Shown: piece by piece, positions 8,081 to 15,944 of the stretch
How positions within the stretch are numbered: the stretch's first letter is position 1
Layout of the letters: each line of letters starts with the position of its first letter
Source of the DNA: Kribbella jiaozuonensis
GTDB lineage: Bacteria; Actinomycetota; Actinomycetes; Propionibacteriales; Kribbellaceae
Assembly: GCF_005233875.1 (NCBI RefSeq)
Contig: NZ_SZPZ01000006.1
Coordinates: 62,001 to 126,000 of the forward strand
Direction of reading: 5' to 3'
DNA: 64,000 bases
The notes under the pieces: generated by a model
Seen by the model: only the letters and a program-made list of their open reading frames with translations
Told to the model about the DNA's origin: nothing
Database searches by the model: none
Translations under genes and position numbers: made by a program

Positions 8081-9453
8081 ACAACGTCTCAGGTGTCTTC
8101 CCGCAGCTTGCCCAGATCGGCGACTTCGGTCCGCCGCGCAGCGAGCTTGGCGTCGGTTCGCTGATGCCGTGGAACGGGAAGCTCTATGTCCAGAACTACA
8201 ACTCGCACAAGGCCCCGTCCGGCGCGGGCGTCAGTCTCCGCCGGATCGACGCCGACTTCTCGATGGAGATCGTCGCCGAGACGCTCGGGGTGGACGGCAC
8301 GTACACCAACCGGTTCGTGCACTTCCCGACCTCCAAGCTCGTGCTCGGGCCGCACGTGATCTCCGCCGATCACAAGATCGTCACCATCCCCGAGCTCCAG
8401 CCGTTGCGCGTCTGCGGTACGTCGAGGCACCTGACCAAGCCGGACACCCACGTGTACGTGCTCGCGATGGAGGGGGAACTGCTCGAGCTTGACCTCACGA
8501 CGTACGAGTGCACGCAGCTCTTCGACCTCAACGACGAGCTCGGCACCGACGGCGAGATGAAGGTGCACTACAAGGACTGCTACACGTCGTTCGGCCGGCT
8601 CGTGGTGTGTTCCAACGAGTACGCCGAGCCCGAGTGGGCCGGCACGCGGTCGCGCGGGCGGCTGGCGGAGTACGACGGTCGGACGTGGAGGGTACTGCGG
8701 GAGGATCCGTTCACCGCGATCGGCGGGCGGCACGAGTTCGGCGGGACGATCTTCGCGACCGGGTGGGACCGGGCGTCGGCGATCCTCGAGGTGTTCACCG
8801 AGGCGGATCAGAAATGGACGCGGTACCGGCTGCCGAAGGCCTCGCACTGTTTCGATCACAAGTGGCAGACCGAGTGGCCGCGGATCCGGGAGGTCGAGCA
8901 CGAGCGGCTGCTGATGGACCACCACGGGATGTTCTACGAGCTGTCGCCGTGGGCGTACGGCGGGCGGATCTGGGGCGTGCGACCGATCTCGACGCATTTG
9001 TGGGTGCTCGGGGACTTCTGCTCGTGGCGCGGGATGTTGGTGGCTGGGGCGGACAACGCGTCGCCGAGTCATGGGCTGAACCCGACGACGGCGGAGCCGC
9101 AGTCGGGGTTGTGGTTCGGGAAGACGGACGATCTGTGGAGTTTCGGGAAGCCAGCCGGGTGGGGTGGGCCGTGGTGGGAGACGCCGGTCGAGGCTGGAAT
9201 GCCTTCGGATCCGTATCTGATGACGGGCTTCGACGGGAAGTGTCTGCATTTGGAGAACTTTGGTTCTGAGCCGTTGCGGATCACGGTCGAGATCGACTTC
9301 CACGGGCACGGGCGGTTCGGCGCGGTGGAGACACTGACGGTGGAACCGGGGCAGATCCGGACGCATGTGTTCCCGCCGGGGTTCAGTGCGCACTGGGTGC
9401 GGGTGGTCAGCGACACCGACGGTGTGGCGAGTGCCCAGTTCGTCTATACGTGA
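8077..9453 (+). CDS. Uncharacterised protein of a sugar-uptake operon, propeller-like
   Basis: A 458-residue protein I do not recognise. It starts at ATG 8077, overlapping the permease stop; the frame stays open far upstream, but that is a shadow of the permease gene. It has no signal peptide or membrane segment. It is rich in short beta-strand, Trp/Tyr/Gly patterns (GRLAEYDGRTWRVL, FGGTIFATGWDRAS, GRIWGVRPISTHLWVLGDF) that suggest a beta-propeller, and a C-terminal ~80-residue beta-rich part. Conserved-looking DHKWQTEWPRI and LLMDHHGMFYELSP could hold catalytic or ligand residues. Coupling to sugar permeases implies a cytosolic role in handling the imported sugar. Confidence 0.75.
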   Translation: MNNVSGVFPQLAQIGDFGPPRSELGVGSLMPWNGKLYVQNYNSHKAPSGAGVSLRRIDADFSMEIVAETLGVDGTYTNRFVHFPTSKLVLGPHVISADHKIVTIPELQPLRVCGTSRHLTKPDTHVYVLAMEGELLELDLTTYECTQLFDLNDELGTDGEMKVHYKDCYTSFGRLVVCSNEYAEPEWAGTRSRGRLAEYDGRTWRVLREDPFTAIGGRHEFGGTIFATGWDRASAILEVFTEADQKWTRYRLPKASHCFDHKWQTEWPRIREVEHERLLMDHHGMFYELSPWAYGGRIWGVRPISTHLWVLGDFCSWRGMLVAGADNASPSHGLNPTTAEPQSGLWFGKTDDLWSFGKPAGWGGPWWETPVEAGMPSDPYLMTGFDGKCLHLENFGSEPLRITVEIDFHGHGRFGAVETLTVEPGQIRTHVFPPGFSAHWVRVVSDTDGVASAQFVYT

Positions 9454-9463
9454 CGATAACGGG

Positions 9464-10348
9464 ATGGCAGACATGGAAAGAGCTGAGAGCCCGAGCCCGT
9501 TGCAGCAGGTCAAGCGGGCCCTGCCGGAGCTGAACGGTGCGATGCAGCGGGTCGCCGAGCACATCCTGGCGAACCCGGACGAGGTCGCGCGCGGGTCGAT
9601 CACGAAGCTGGCCGAGGTCGCCCAGACGTCGGCCGCGACGGTGACGCGCCTGTCGACGCACCTGGGGTACGCCGGTTATCCCGCGCTGCGCGCCGCCCTG
9701 GCGATGGAGGTCGGCCGCGGTCTCGAGGCCGGGTGGGCGAGCGATATCGGCATGGCGATCGGCCCGGCCGATCCGCCCGAGCAGGTGCTGAACGTGCTCG
9801 CGTCGACGCAGGCGAATGCGTTGCGGAACGCGTTGGCTGCGATCGATCTCAACGCGGCGACGCGGGTCGCGGACGCCATCGCCGGCGCACGGCGTACCCA
9901 TATCTACGGCGAGTGGGGCGACGCGATCCCGGCCCGGGAGCTCTACATCCGGCTGCTGAGGATCGGGATCCCCGTGTGGTTCTTCGACGGGCCGCAGTCG
10001 TCGCAGATCGGCGCCGGCCTGCTCGGCTCCGGCGACGTGGCCCTCACGGTCACCCGCTCCGGGACCGATCCGACGACGTTGGAGTTCGTACGCCGGGCGC
10101 ACGACGAGGGCGCGCTGACCGTCGCGATCACCGGGATGGTCGACTCGCCGATCGCGCGGCTGGCCGACGTCACCTTCGATACCGGTACGCCGAACGGATC
10201 CAACTGGACCGAGTTCTTCGCCGGCCGTGCGAGCGACGTACTGACGGCCGGGCTGTTGTTCGTGCTGGTCGCGCAGCGGGTGCCCGATCACCTCACCGCC
10301 AATCACCCGAACGGGCCGGGGCAGCCCGTCGTACATCCGGATACATGA
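9464..10348 (+). CDS. MurR/RpiR-family transcriptional regulator
   Basis: A 294-residue RpiR-type regulator. The N-terminal HTH_6 domain (residues about 15-90) contains ITKLAEVAQTSAATVTRLSTHLGYAGYPALR. The C-terminal SIS domain (about 130-260) would bind a phosphosugar effector. ATG 9464 lies 10 bp after the preceding stop; ATG 9473 is an alternative, and neither has a strong Shine-Dalgarno. Its position in the operon suggests autoregulation and control by a sugar phosphate, perhaps through the AT-rich dyads near 4958-5016. Confidence 0.9.
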   Translation: MADMERAESPSPLQQVKRALPELNGAMQRVAEHILANPDEVARGSITKLAEVAQTSAATVTRLSTHLGYAGYPALRAALAMEVGRGLEAGWASDIGMAIGPADPPEQVLNVLASTQANALRNALAAIDLNAATRVADAIAGARRTHIYGEWGDAIPARELYIRLLRIGIPVWFFDGPQSSQIGAGLLGSGDVALTVTRSGTDPTTLEFVRRAHDEGALTVAITGMVDSPIARLADVTFDTGTPNGSNWTEFFAGRASDVLTAGLLFVLVAQRVPDHLTANHPNGPGQPVVHPDT

Positions 10349-10359
10349 AAGGTTTCTGA

Positions 10360-12579
10360 ATGCAGCAGCTCGAGGTCCAGACCGATCTGACCGTCGTCGG
10401 CGGCGGGCTCGCCGGGATCTGCGCGGCGATCGGCGCCGCGCGGCAGGGGAGCACCGTGGCGCTGGTGCAGAACCGGCCGGTGCTCGGCGGCAACTCGTCC
10501 AGCGAGGTGCGGGTGTGGGTGTGCGGGGCGACCGCGCACGGCGTCCAGAGCTTCGCCCGCGAGACCGGCATCATGGGTGAGCTGTTCGTCGAGAACCAGT
10601 ACCGGAATCCGCTGGGGAACCCGTACTACTGGGATCTCGTGCTGCTGGAGGCGGTTCGCGCCGAGCCGCTGATCACGCTGTACCTCAACACGGATGTGCG
10701 GTCGGTTTCGGTTGCTGACGGGGTGATCGAGTCGGTGACCGGGTGGCAGATGGGGTCGGAGAAGGAGATCCGGTTCGTCAGTCCGGCGTACGTCGACTGC
10801 TCGGGCGACGGGCTGGTCGGGCTGCTGGCGGGGGCTGACTTCCGCACGGGACACGAGCCGCGATCGGAGTACGACGAATCGTGGGCGCCGGTCGTGCCGG
10901 ACTCGAACACGCTGGGCAGCACGATCCTCTTCTACACGAAGGACGCGGGGGAGCCGGTGCGGTTTGTGCCGCCGTCGTTCGCGCGGGACGTCAACGAGAC
11001 CGCGATCCCGGACCGACGGGTGATCCGGACCGATATGAACGGGTGCGCGTTCTGGTGGATCGAGTGGGGCGGGTCGCTCGACGTCGTGGACGACAACGAG
11101 GCGATCCGGGACGAGTTGCAGGCTGTCGTTTACGGGATCTGGGACTACATCAAGAACTCGGGGCGCTTCGACGCGGAGAACCTGACGCTCGAGTGGATCG
11201 GGTCGGTGCCGGGGAAGCGGGAGTACCGGCGGTTCCTGGGGGACCATGTGCTCACGCAGCAGGATGTTCTGGAGCAGACGGTTTTTGAGGACCGGGTGGC
11301 TTTTGGTGGGTGGTCGATCGATCTGCATCCGCCTGGTGGGGTTTATGCGGCCGAGCGGGGGTCGAAGCATTGGCATCCGGACGGGAACTACCACATTCCG
11401 TTGCGGTCGCTGTACTCGCGGAACGTACAGAACCTGTGGATGGCCGGGCGCAACATCAGTGCTAGTCACGTAGCGTTCGGTACGACGCGGGTGATGGCGA
11501 CGTGTGCGCTGCTGGGCGAGGCGGCCGGGGTCGGCGCTTCTGTTGCCTTGCGCAACGGATTGTCTCCGCGGGAGTTGGCGGTGTCTCGATTTGACCTGGT
11601 GCGGCGCGCGTTGACGCGGGCGGACTCGTCGGTCCTCGGCGTGGTTGATGACGATCCTGCGAACCTTGCGTTGTCTGCTTCGGTGAGCGCGTCGTCTACG
11701 TTGACCCGACCGGTAGTGGAGGTGTCGTCGGGGACTCTGCCGTTGACGAGCGATGTCGGCATGGTCATCCCCGTTGACCCGTCGTTGGACGGCTTCGAGT
11801 TGCTCGTCGACTCCGCCGGCGGGTTCTTGACCGTCGAGCTGCATGATCCGGTCAAGCCGCAGAACTACCTGCCGGCCGAGTTGGTCGGTTCCTGCACGAT
11901 CGACGTACCCGCGGGTGAGAAGCGGTGGATCCGGGTGCCGCTGTCGTGGAATCCGTCCGCGCCGACGAACGCTTTCGTCGTACTGCGTCAGACGCCGGAC
12001 ATCTCGGTCCACACCGCGTCGACGGCGCTCCCGGGGACTGTGCACTTCGTCCACCGCGATCCGGCGCCCGACGAGGAGTGGACCGAACAGTTCCGCGCCT
12101 GGAAGCACATCCTGCCGCGCGGCGGGTTGTGCGTCCGCCTGGGCGAGACGGCGGCGTACTCAGCGTCGAAGGTGATCGGCGGCTACTCCCGCCCGTACGG
12201 CGGCCCCAACCTGTGGTCCTCCGAAGACCTCGCCTGGGACCCGAACCCCTGGCTGGAACTCACCTGGCCCGAGCCGGTCGAACTCGCCGAGGTCGTCGTC
12301 ATCCTCGACGCCGACGTCCAGGAAGACCTCATCAACCTCCACCACCACCGCACCCCCTTCGAGTCCCTCCCCACCCTCCTCTCCAACTACACCCTCGAAT
12401 CCCGCCCCACCCCCGACGCCCCCTGGCACCCCATCGCGGTCGTCACCAACAACCACCACCGCACCCAACACCACCACCTCCCCACCCCCACCCCAACCAC
12501 CCACCTCCGCCTAACCCCCCAAACCACCAACGGCTCCCCCCGAGCCCACGTCGTCTCAATCCGCGCCTACGGTCAGTAA
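10360..12579 (+). CDS. FAD-dependent oxidoreductase (FAD_oxidored family)
   Basis: A 739-residue flavoprotein. The dinucleotide-binding motif VVGGGLAGICAA is at residues 12-23, followed by the glycine-rich RPVLGGNSSSEVRVWVCG block typical of the family. The N-terminal ~420 residues are the FAD domain; the remaining ~300 look like beta-rich accessory domains. There is no signal peptide. As the last gene of the sugar operon it may oxidise the imported sugar or a derivative, but the reaction is unknown. The last ~280 nt are extremely C-rich with Pro/Thr/His runs of codons, and the skew flips immediately after the stop. It overlaps the convergent gene by 7 nt. Confidence 0.85.
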   Translation: MQQLEVQTDLTVVGGGLAGICAAIGAARQGSTVALVQNRPVLGGNSSSEVRVWVCGATAHGVQSFARETGIMGELFVENQYRNPLGNPYYWDLVLLEAVRAEPLITLYLNTDVRSVSVADGVIESVTGWQMGSEKEIRFVSPAYVDCSGDGLVGLLAGADFRTGHEPRSEYDESWAPVVPDSNTLGSTILFYTKDAGEPVRFVPPSFARDVNETAIPDRRVIRTDMNGCAFWWIEWGGSLDVVDDNEAIRDELQAVVYGIWDYIKNSGRFDAENLTLEWIGSVPGKREYRRFLGDHVLTQQDVLEQTVFEDRVAFGGWSIDLHPPGGVYAAERGSKHWHPDGNYHIPLRSLYSRNVQNLWMAGRNISASHVAFGTTRVMATCALLGEAAGVGASVALRNGLSPRELAVSRFDLVRRALTRADSSVLGVVDDDPANLALSASVSASSTLTRPVVEVSSGTLPLTSDVGMVIPVDPSLDGFELLVDSAGGFLTVELHDPVKPQNYLPAELVGSCTIDVPAGEKRWIRVPLSWNPSAPTNAFVVLRQTPDISVHTASTALPGTVHFVHRDPAPDEEWTEQFRAWKHILPRGGLCVRLGETAAYSASKVIGGYSRPYGGPNLWSSEDLAWDPNPWLELTWPEPVELAEVVVILDADVQEDLINLHHHRTPFESLPTLLSNYTLESRPTPDAPWHPIAVVTNNHHRTQHHHLPTPTPTTHLRLTPQTTNGSPRAHVVSIRAYGQ

Positions 12580-13214
12580 CGCCATTCGAGTGGGTGGTCC
12601 AGCATCCAATCGGTCAGTGGATCGGCGGTGCGGCGGGAGGGGGTGGCGCCGGTTAGGAGGTCGGACAGGACTTGGCTGGGGGCTGCTAGGCGGAGGCCGG
12701 TGGGGGTTTTGCGGGTGCGGGTGTAGACGACGTCGAGCGTGGGCTCGGCTAGGACGATCGACTTGGTTTTTGACGGTATGAGTTCCCAGACGGTGGCTGC
12801 TGCTTGGGCGTCTGGGGTGTAGATGACAGTGCGGCCGGTGGGGGTTTCTGGGGTCCAGTGTTGGGCGGCGGTCGTGCCGGTGAGGGCGTGGCGGATTTGG
12901 GTGGTGGGGATTCGGTCTAGGAGGGGTGAGGTGCCGGGTTTGGTGCGCCAATAGGTGAGGTGGGTGGTGCGGGTGAAGGGGGAGTCTTGGTTCCAGCGGC
13001 GTAGTAGGGCGAGCCAGTTGGGCACGGTGACGACCCCGGGAGCGTGGCGTTCGACGAGGTCGTCTTGTTCGAGGCGGTCGACGATTCGGCGTACGTCTTG
13101 GGCCGGGACGCCGGTGGTGCTGACCAGGTCGTGGGTTGTCCAGAGGCTGCGGAAGTCGAGGAGGGCTCGGATGACCAGGGCGGCGTTGTCTCCGGCGTAG
13201 GTGGCGGCGTTCAT
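12573..13214 (-). CDS. Winged-helix protein with AbiEi-like C-terminal region
   Basis: A 213-residue protein starting at ATG 13214, overlapping the 2H phosphoesterase stop (ATGA). The N-terminal ~65 residues form a winged helix (LVSTTGVPAQDVRRIVDRLEQDDLVER). The C-terminal part, with ALTGTTAAQ, a VIYTPD strand and RLAAPSQVLSDLLTG, resembles actinobacterial HTH proteins distantly related to AbiEi-type nucleotidyltransferase-like antitoxins. That assignment is from pattern memory and tentative. The coding-strand 3' half is C-rich. It is last in a three-gene coupled operon. Confidence 0.65.
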   Translation of the reverse strand: MNAATYAGDNAALVIRALLDFRSLWTTHDLVSTTGVPAQDVRRIVDRLEQDDLVERHAPGVVTVPNWLALLRRWNQDSPFTRTTHLTYWRTKPGTSPLLDRIPTTQIRHALTGTTAAQHWTPETPTGRTVIYTPDAQAAATVWELIPSKTKSIVLAEPTLDVVYTRTRKTPTGLRLAAPSQVLSDLLTGATPSRRTADPLTDWMLDHPLEWRY

Positions 13215-13855
13215 CCGCCTGATCCGTCGCGCGATACCTGGATGCCCAGCGGCACGGTCGCGTACGTCGTCCACTCGTACCGGTTGTGGTCGCGGTTGAG
13301 CTCGATCAGCGTGATGTCGGTCAGCTCGGTCGTGGCGACACCGCCGCCGAGCGCGTTCACGCGCTGCTCGAGCGGCTCGGCGGGAGCGACCTGGTTCCAG
13401 TAGCCGAGCGAGATGTGTGGATTGAGCTCGGGCAGCGCAGGCACCGAGTCGCGGCCCCACACGTCGGTGATCGCCGCACGCAGCTGGGCGCGGAGCCGGC
13501 GCATCCGGTCGACCGGCTCCACCGGGAGCTGCAGGCTCTCGACATCGACGACCGCCGAGCCGAGCTTGATCTCGAACGGCCGGAAGTGCTCGAGCCGCCG
13601 ACGCGTCGCCTCGATGATCTGGTCGAGATCCGGCCGCGGGACCTTGTCCGTGAACCCGACTCCTTGCACCGTGAGATGCAGCCACTGCGCCGGCACCGGC
13701 GTGATCCCGGGAAGCGAGTCGACCAGGTGCTGGTACGCCGCGTGTACCTCAGTCACGACGGAGTCTTCCGGGAAGACGACGTGCCAGGTGTAGAACGATC
13801 GCCCGGGCCGCCAGTTGGGGCGCCAGTACCAGTGATCGCGGACGTCCTTGATCAT
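13211..13855 (-). CDS. 2'-5' RNA ligase/2H phosphoesterase family protein
   Basis: A 214-residue 2H phosphoesterase. The two catalytic H-x-T/S motifs are HLTV (His60) and HISL (His147), the expected pair for LigT/cyclic phosphodiesterase-like folds acting on 2',3'-cyclic or 2'-5' phosphodiester bonds of RNA or nucleotides. Start and stop both overlap neighbours in ATGA arrangements, so all three genes of the operon are translationally coupled. The substrate is unknown; the family includes RNA repair and nucleotide-signal degrading enzymes. Confidence 0.85.
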   Translation of the reverse strand: MIKDVRDHWYWRPNWRPGRSFYTWHVVFPEDSVVTEVHAAYQHLVDSLPGITPVPAQWLHLTVQGVGFTDKVPRPDLDQIIEATRRRLEHFRPFEIKLGSAVVDVESLQLPVEPVDRMRRLRAQLRAAITDVWGRDSVPALPELNPHISLGYWNQVAPAEPLEQRVNALGGGVATTELTDITLIELNRDHNRYEWTTYATVPLGIQVSRDGSGG

Positions 13856-15162
13856 GTCTGGTCCTCTTTCCTCCGTGCCGGGAGCTGGATGAACTCGGCG
13901 ATGCGCGCGCGGAGCATGCGCGCCTTCGGCGTGTGGGCGTACGGCGAGGTGAGCGCCGCGACCTCCGCGAGGCGATGAATCAGCGGGCGGACGCGGTACT
14001 CCAGCGGAAGGTCGAGCACCGGCTCGACGGCCTCGATCGCACCGTCGAGCTGACCGAGGAGCAGCCGCGCCTTCGCTTGCTGCAGGCGGGCCATCCGCTC
14101 GGACCCTGGATTCCGGAGGACGTACGGCGCTGCCTCGAACAGCGCGACGCTGTGATCGGCGTGGTTCGACGTGTGCTCGGGCTGACCGAAGGCGAGGTAG
14201 GTATCTGCCCACAGCCCCTCGGCGCGCTCCGGCGTACAGAGCAGGAGGCCGCCCGGCTCGGAGTCGGCCTGGCGTACGGACAGCTGTTGGGCCAGGTCGA
14301 GCATGTCGCGGGCTTTGTCGGGCTGGCCGGCGCGGGCGTTGTCGACCGACGCTGCGCTGGCCAGGAACAGTCTCGACGTACCGGCGGAATACCGCAGTCC
14401 GTCTTCGGCGTACGCCGCAGCGCGGACGAAGTCCTCCTGCCAGAAGGCGGCGGTGTGCTGGGTGGCGCGAATCCAGCCGCGCAGTACGTCGTGGTCCGCG
14501 GCCTCGGCGCAGGCCCAGGCGGTGCGGGTGTGGCTTTCGGCGATGTCCGGGCGGCCGAGGTCGACGGACATCCACGCGAGCATGGTGATGGCGAAGCCGG
14601 CCGCGGAGTACAGGTCGCGGGATTGGCGGGGGGATTGGTTGCCGGCGAGCAGCGCGAAGGCTCGGTCGCGGATCGCTCGGCTCTTGGCGAACAACGGTCG
14701 GGTCGGCGTACGGAGATAGGACTGGGCGATGCGCTCGATGTCTGCCTGCAGTTGCTCGACCGTGAGCTCGCCGACGTTGGACTCCTCGGCGAACGACAGC
14801 AGCGCGATCGACTCGTCACTTGCGTGGATCAGATCGTCGTCGTGACCGACCATCGAGGGCGGTGTCGGCTCCGGCTCGGCCACGGCGATGCCGGACGGCG
14901 GGAAGAACCCGAGTTCGTTGTCGGCGGCAACATCGAGGACATGCCGCAGACCGGAACGGTAGGCGGCGCCGGGCCAGCGGACGGCGCCGCGTTCCAGCTT
15001 GGCGATGTAGTGGCCGTCGAGCTCGTACTTGATCTCGGTCGTGTCCCACAGCCAGGCACAGATCGCGTCGGCGAGCTCGGCCCGGGACATGTGTTCGCCC
15101 GGCGCGCGGCGCGACGGGGTGCGCTCTCGCGCGCCGCGCAACATCTCGTTGGGCTCTGACAT
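13852..15162 (-). CDS. XRE-family helix-turn-helix regulator with TPR-like C-terminus
   Basis: A 436-residue actinobacterial regulator. The N-terminal ~90 residues carry an XRE-type HTH (MSRAELADAICAW through HYIAKLERGAVRWPG). The rest is alpha-helical and tetratricopeptide-like. ATG 15162 is chosen because TACAGT at 15175-15170 ends 7 nt upstream, which predicts a leaderless mRNA. Three GGGGCA repeats (on its strand) lie 63-88 bp upstream. It heads the operon with the 2H phosphoesterase and winged-helix genes and is the obvious candidate to bind the repeats. Confidence 0.85.
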   Translation of the reverse strand: MSEPNEMLRGARERTPSRRAPGEHMSRAELADAICAWLWDTTEIKYELDGHYIAKLERGAVRWPGAAYRSGLRHVLDVAADNELGFFPPSGIAVAEPEPTPPSMVGHDDDLIHASDESIALLSFAEESNVGELTVEQLQADIERIAQSYLRTPTRPLFAKSRAIRDRAFALLAGNQSPRQSRDLYSAAGFAITMLAWMSVDLGRPDIAESHTRTAWACAEAADHDVLRGWIRATQHTAAFWQEDFVRAAAYAEDGLRYSAGTSRLFLASAASVDNARAGQPDKARDMLDLAQQLSVRQADSEPGGLLLCTPERAEGLWADTYLAFGQPEHTSNHADHSVALFEAAPYVLRNPGSERMARLQQAKARLLLGQLDGAIEAVEPVLDLPLEYRVRPLIHRLAEVAALTSPYAHTPKARMLRARIAEFIQLPARRKEDQT

Positions 15163-15224
15163 GGCGGTAACTGTAAGACGCCGAACACCCTCTGCGACCA
15201 CGAAATCGGGCCTTGTGGATGATC

Positions 15225-15250
15225 TGCCCCACGATGCCCCGAACTGCCCC
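15225..15250 (-). repeat. Three GGGGCA repeats at 10-bp spacing
   Basis: TGCCCC occurs at 15225, 15235 and 15245 on the + strand (GGGGCA on the - strand), exactly one helical turn apart. The array lies 50-75 bp upstream of the predicted -10 element of the XRE operon and reads toward it. Confidence 0.85.
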
Positions 15251-15365
15251 GAAAACACTGCTGGGAAAGGGATTTGGCCGCAATCGTGGACCGCCTCGTG
15301 GCCGTAAATCGGTCGTTCTTCGCAGCTGCGGCCTCGCCGTCGCGCTTGCTGAGCGTGATCACGGC

Positions 15366-15419
15366 GGGGCATCGCGGGGCAACCCGGGGCAGATAGGGGC
15401 AGCCCCTCCATCTGGGGCA
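15366..15419 (+). repeat. Five GGGGCA repeats, four at exact 10-bp spacing
   Basis: GGGGCA occurs at 15366, 15376, 15386 and 15396 with exact 10-bp phasing, then again at 15414. The array ends 9 bp before TAGGGT (15429-15434), which is itself 6 bp before the GTG of the next gene. The cluster is oriented toward that gene, mirroring the array facing the XRE operon. Confidence 0.9.
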
Positions 15420-15440
15420 GACAGCCCTTAGGGTTGTCGG

Positions 15441-15944
15441 GTGGTCGAGGAAGCCGTTACTACCTTGCGTGCCGAGTTGGACCTGTTCGGGCGGGCCGAG
15501 GAAGGGTTCGCGCTGCTCGAGGTGTTTCTCGAGGTGGCTCGGCCGCGGTTGGGCCCGGTCGTGCTGGATCCGGTCGGGCTGCGGTTGCCGGAGGAGATGA
15601 CCGACGACCGCGCCGTCGTACAGAAGCTGATCGACGAGATCGATCAGGAACCTCGCGGCGCGGCACGCGTGCCCGAGCGCGGGTTCGACATGGACGACGA
15701 GCAGGCGCGCTGGGACTATGTGCGACTCGCGTACAGCTCCAGTCAGGCGACGGTCTGGAGCCGGCGCCACCGTACGACGTACTTCGAGGCGTCCGGGCAG
15801 CGCAGAGCGACGTACTGGCTGCCGGACAGCCTGAAGACGGACTACTTCGCGGCGCTGAGTTCGCGCGGTTGGGCCATCCCGCCGGACTGGCTCACCGCGG
15901 TCGCCAAGCGCCCGAAGCCGTGGTGGAAACGCGGCGGACGCTAG
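15441..15944 (+). CDS. Uncharacterised small protein controlled by GGGGCA repeats
   Basis: A 167-residue protein I do not recognise. It is soluble with an acidic N-terminal half and a basic C-terminus (AVAKRPKPWWKRGGR). GTG 15441 lacks a Shine-Dalgarno but has TAGGGT six bases upstream, predicting a leaderless transcript. It is divergent from the XRE/2H operon across the repeat-bearing region, so the genes are probably co-regulated. Its stop shares the palindrome CTAG with the convergent TrpB-like gene's stop. Confidence 0.75.
   Translation: MVEEAVTTLRAELDLFGRAEEGFALLEVFLEVARPRLGPVVLDPVGLRLPEEMTDDRAVVQKLIDEIDQEPRGAARVPERGFDMDDEQARWDYVRLAYSSSQATVWSRRHRTTYFEASGQRRATYWLPDSLKTDYFAALSSRGWAIPPDWLTAVAKRPKPWWKRGGR

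Noticed and set aside
12300..13040. Extreme C-rich/G-rich stretch considered as frameshifted or foreign DNA
   Set aside because: Both reading frames stay open with sensible overlapping stops, and the same skew flip recurs at two other gene junctions.
15225..15419. Repeat arrays considered as a CRISPR
   Set aside because: Repeats are 6 bp at 10-bp period with no spacers of CRISPR length and no cas genes.
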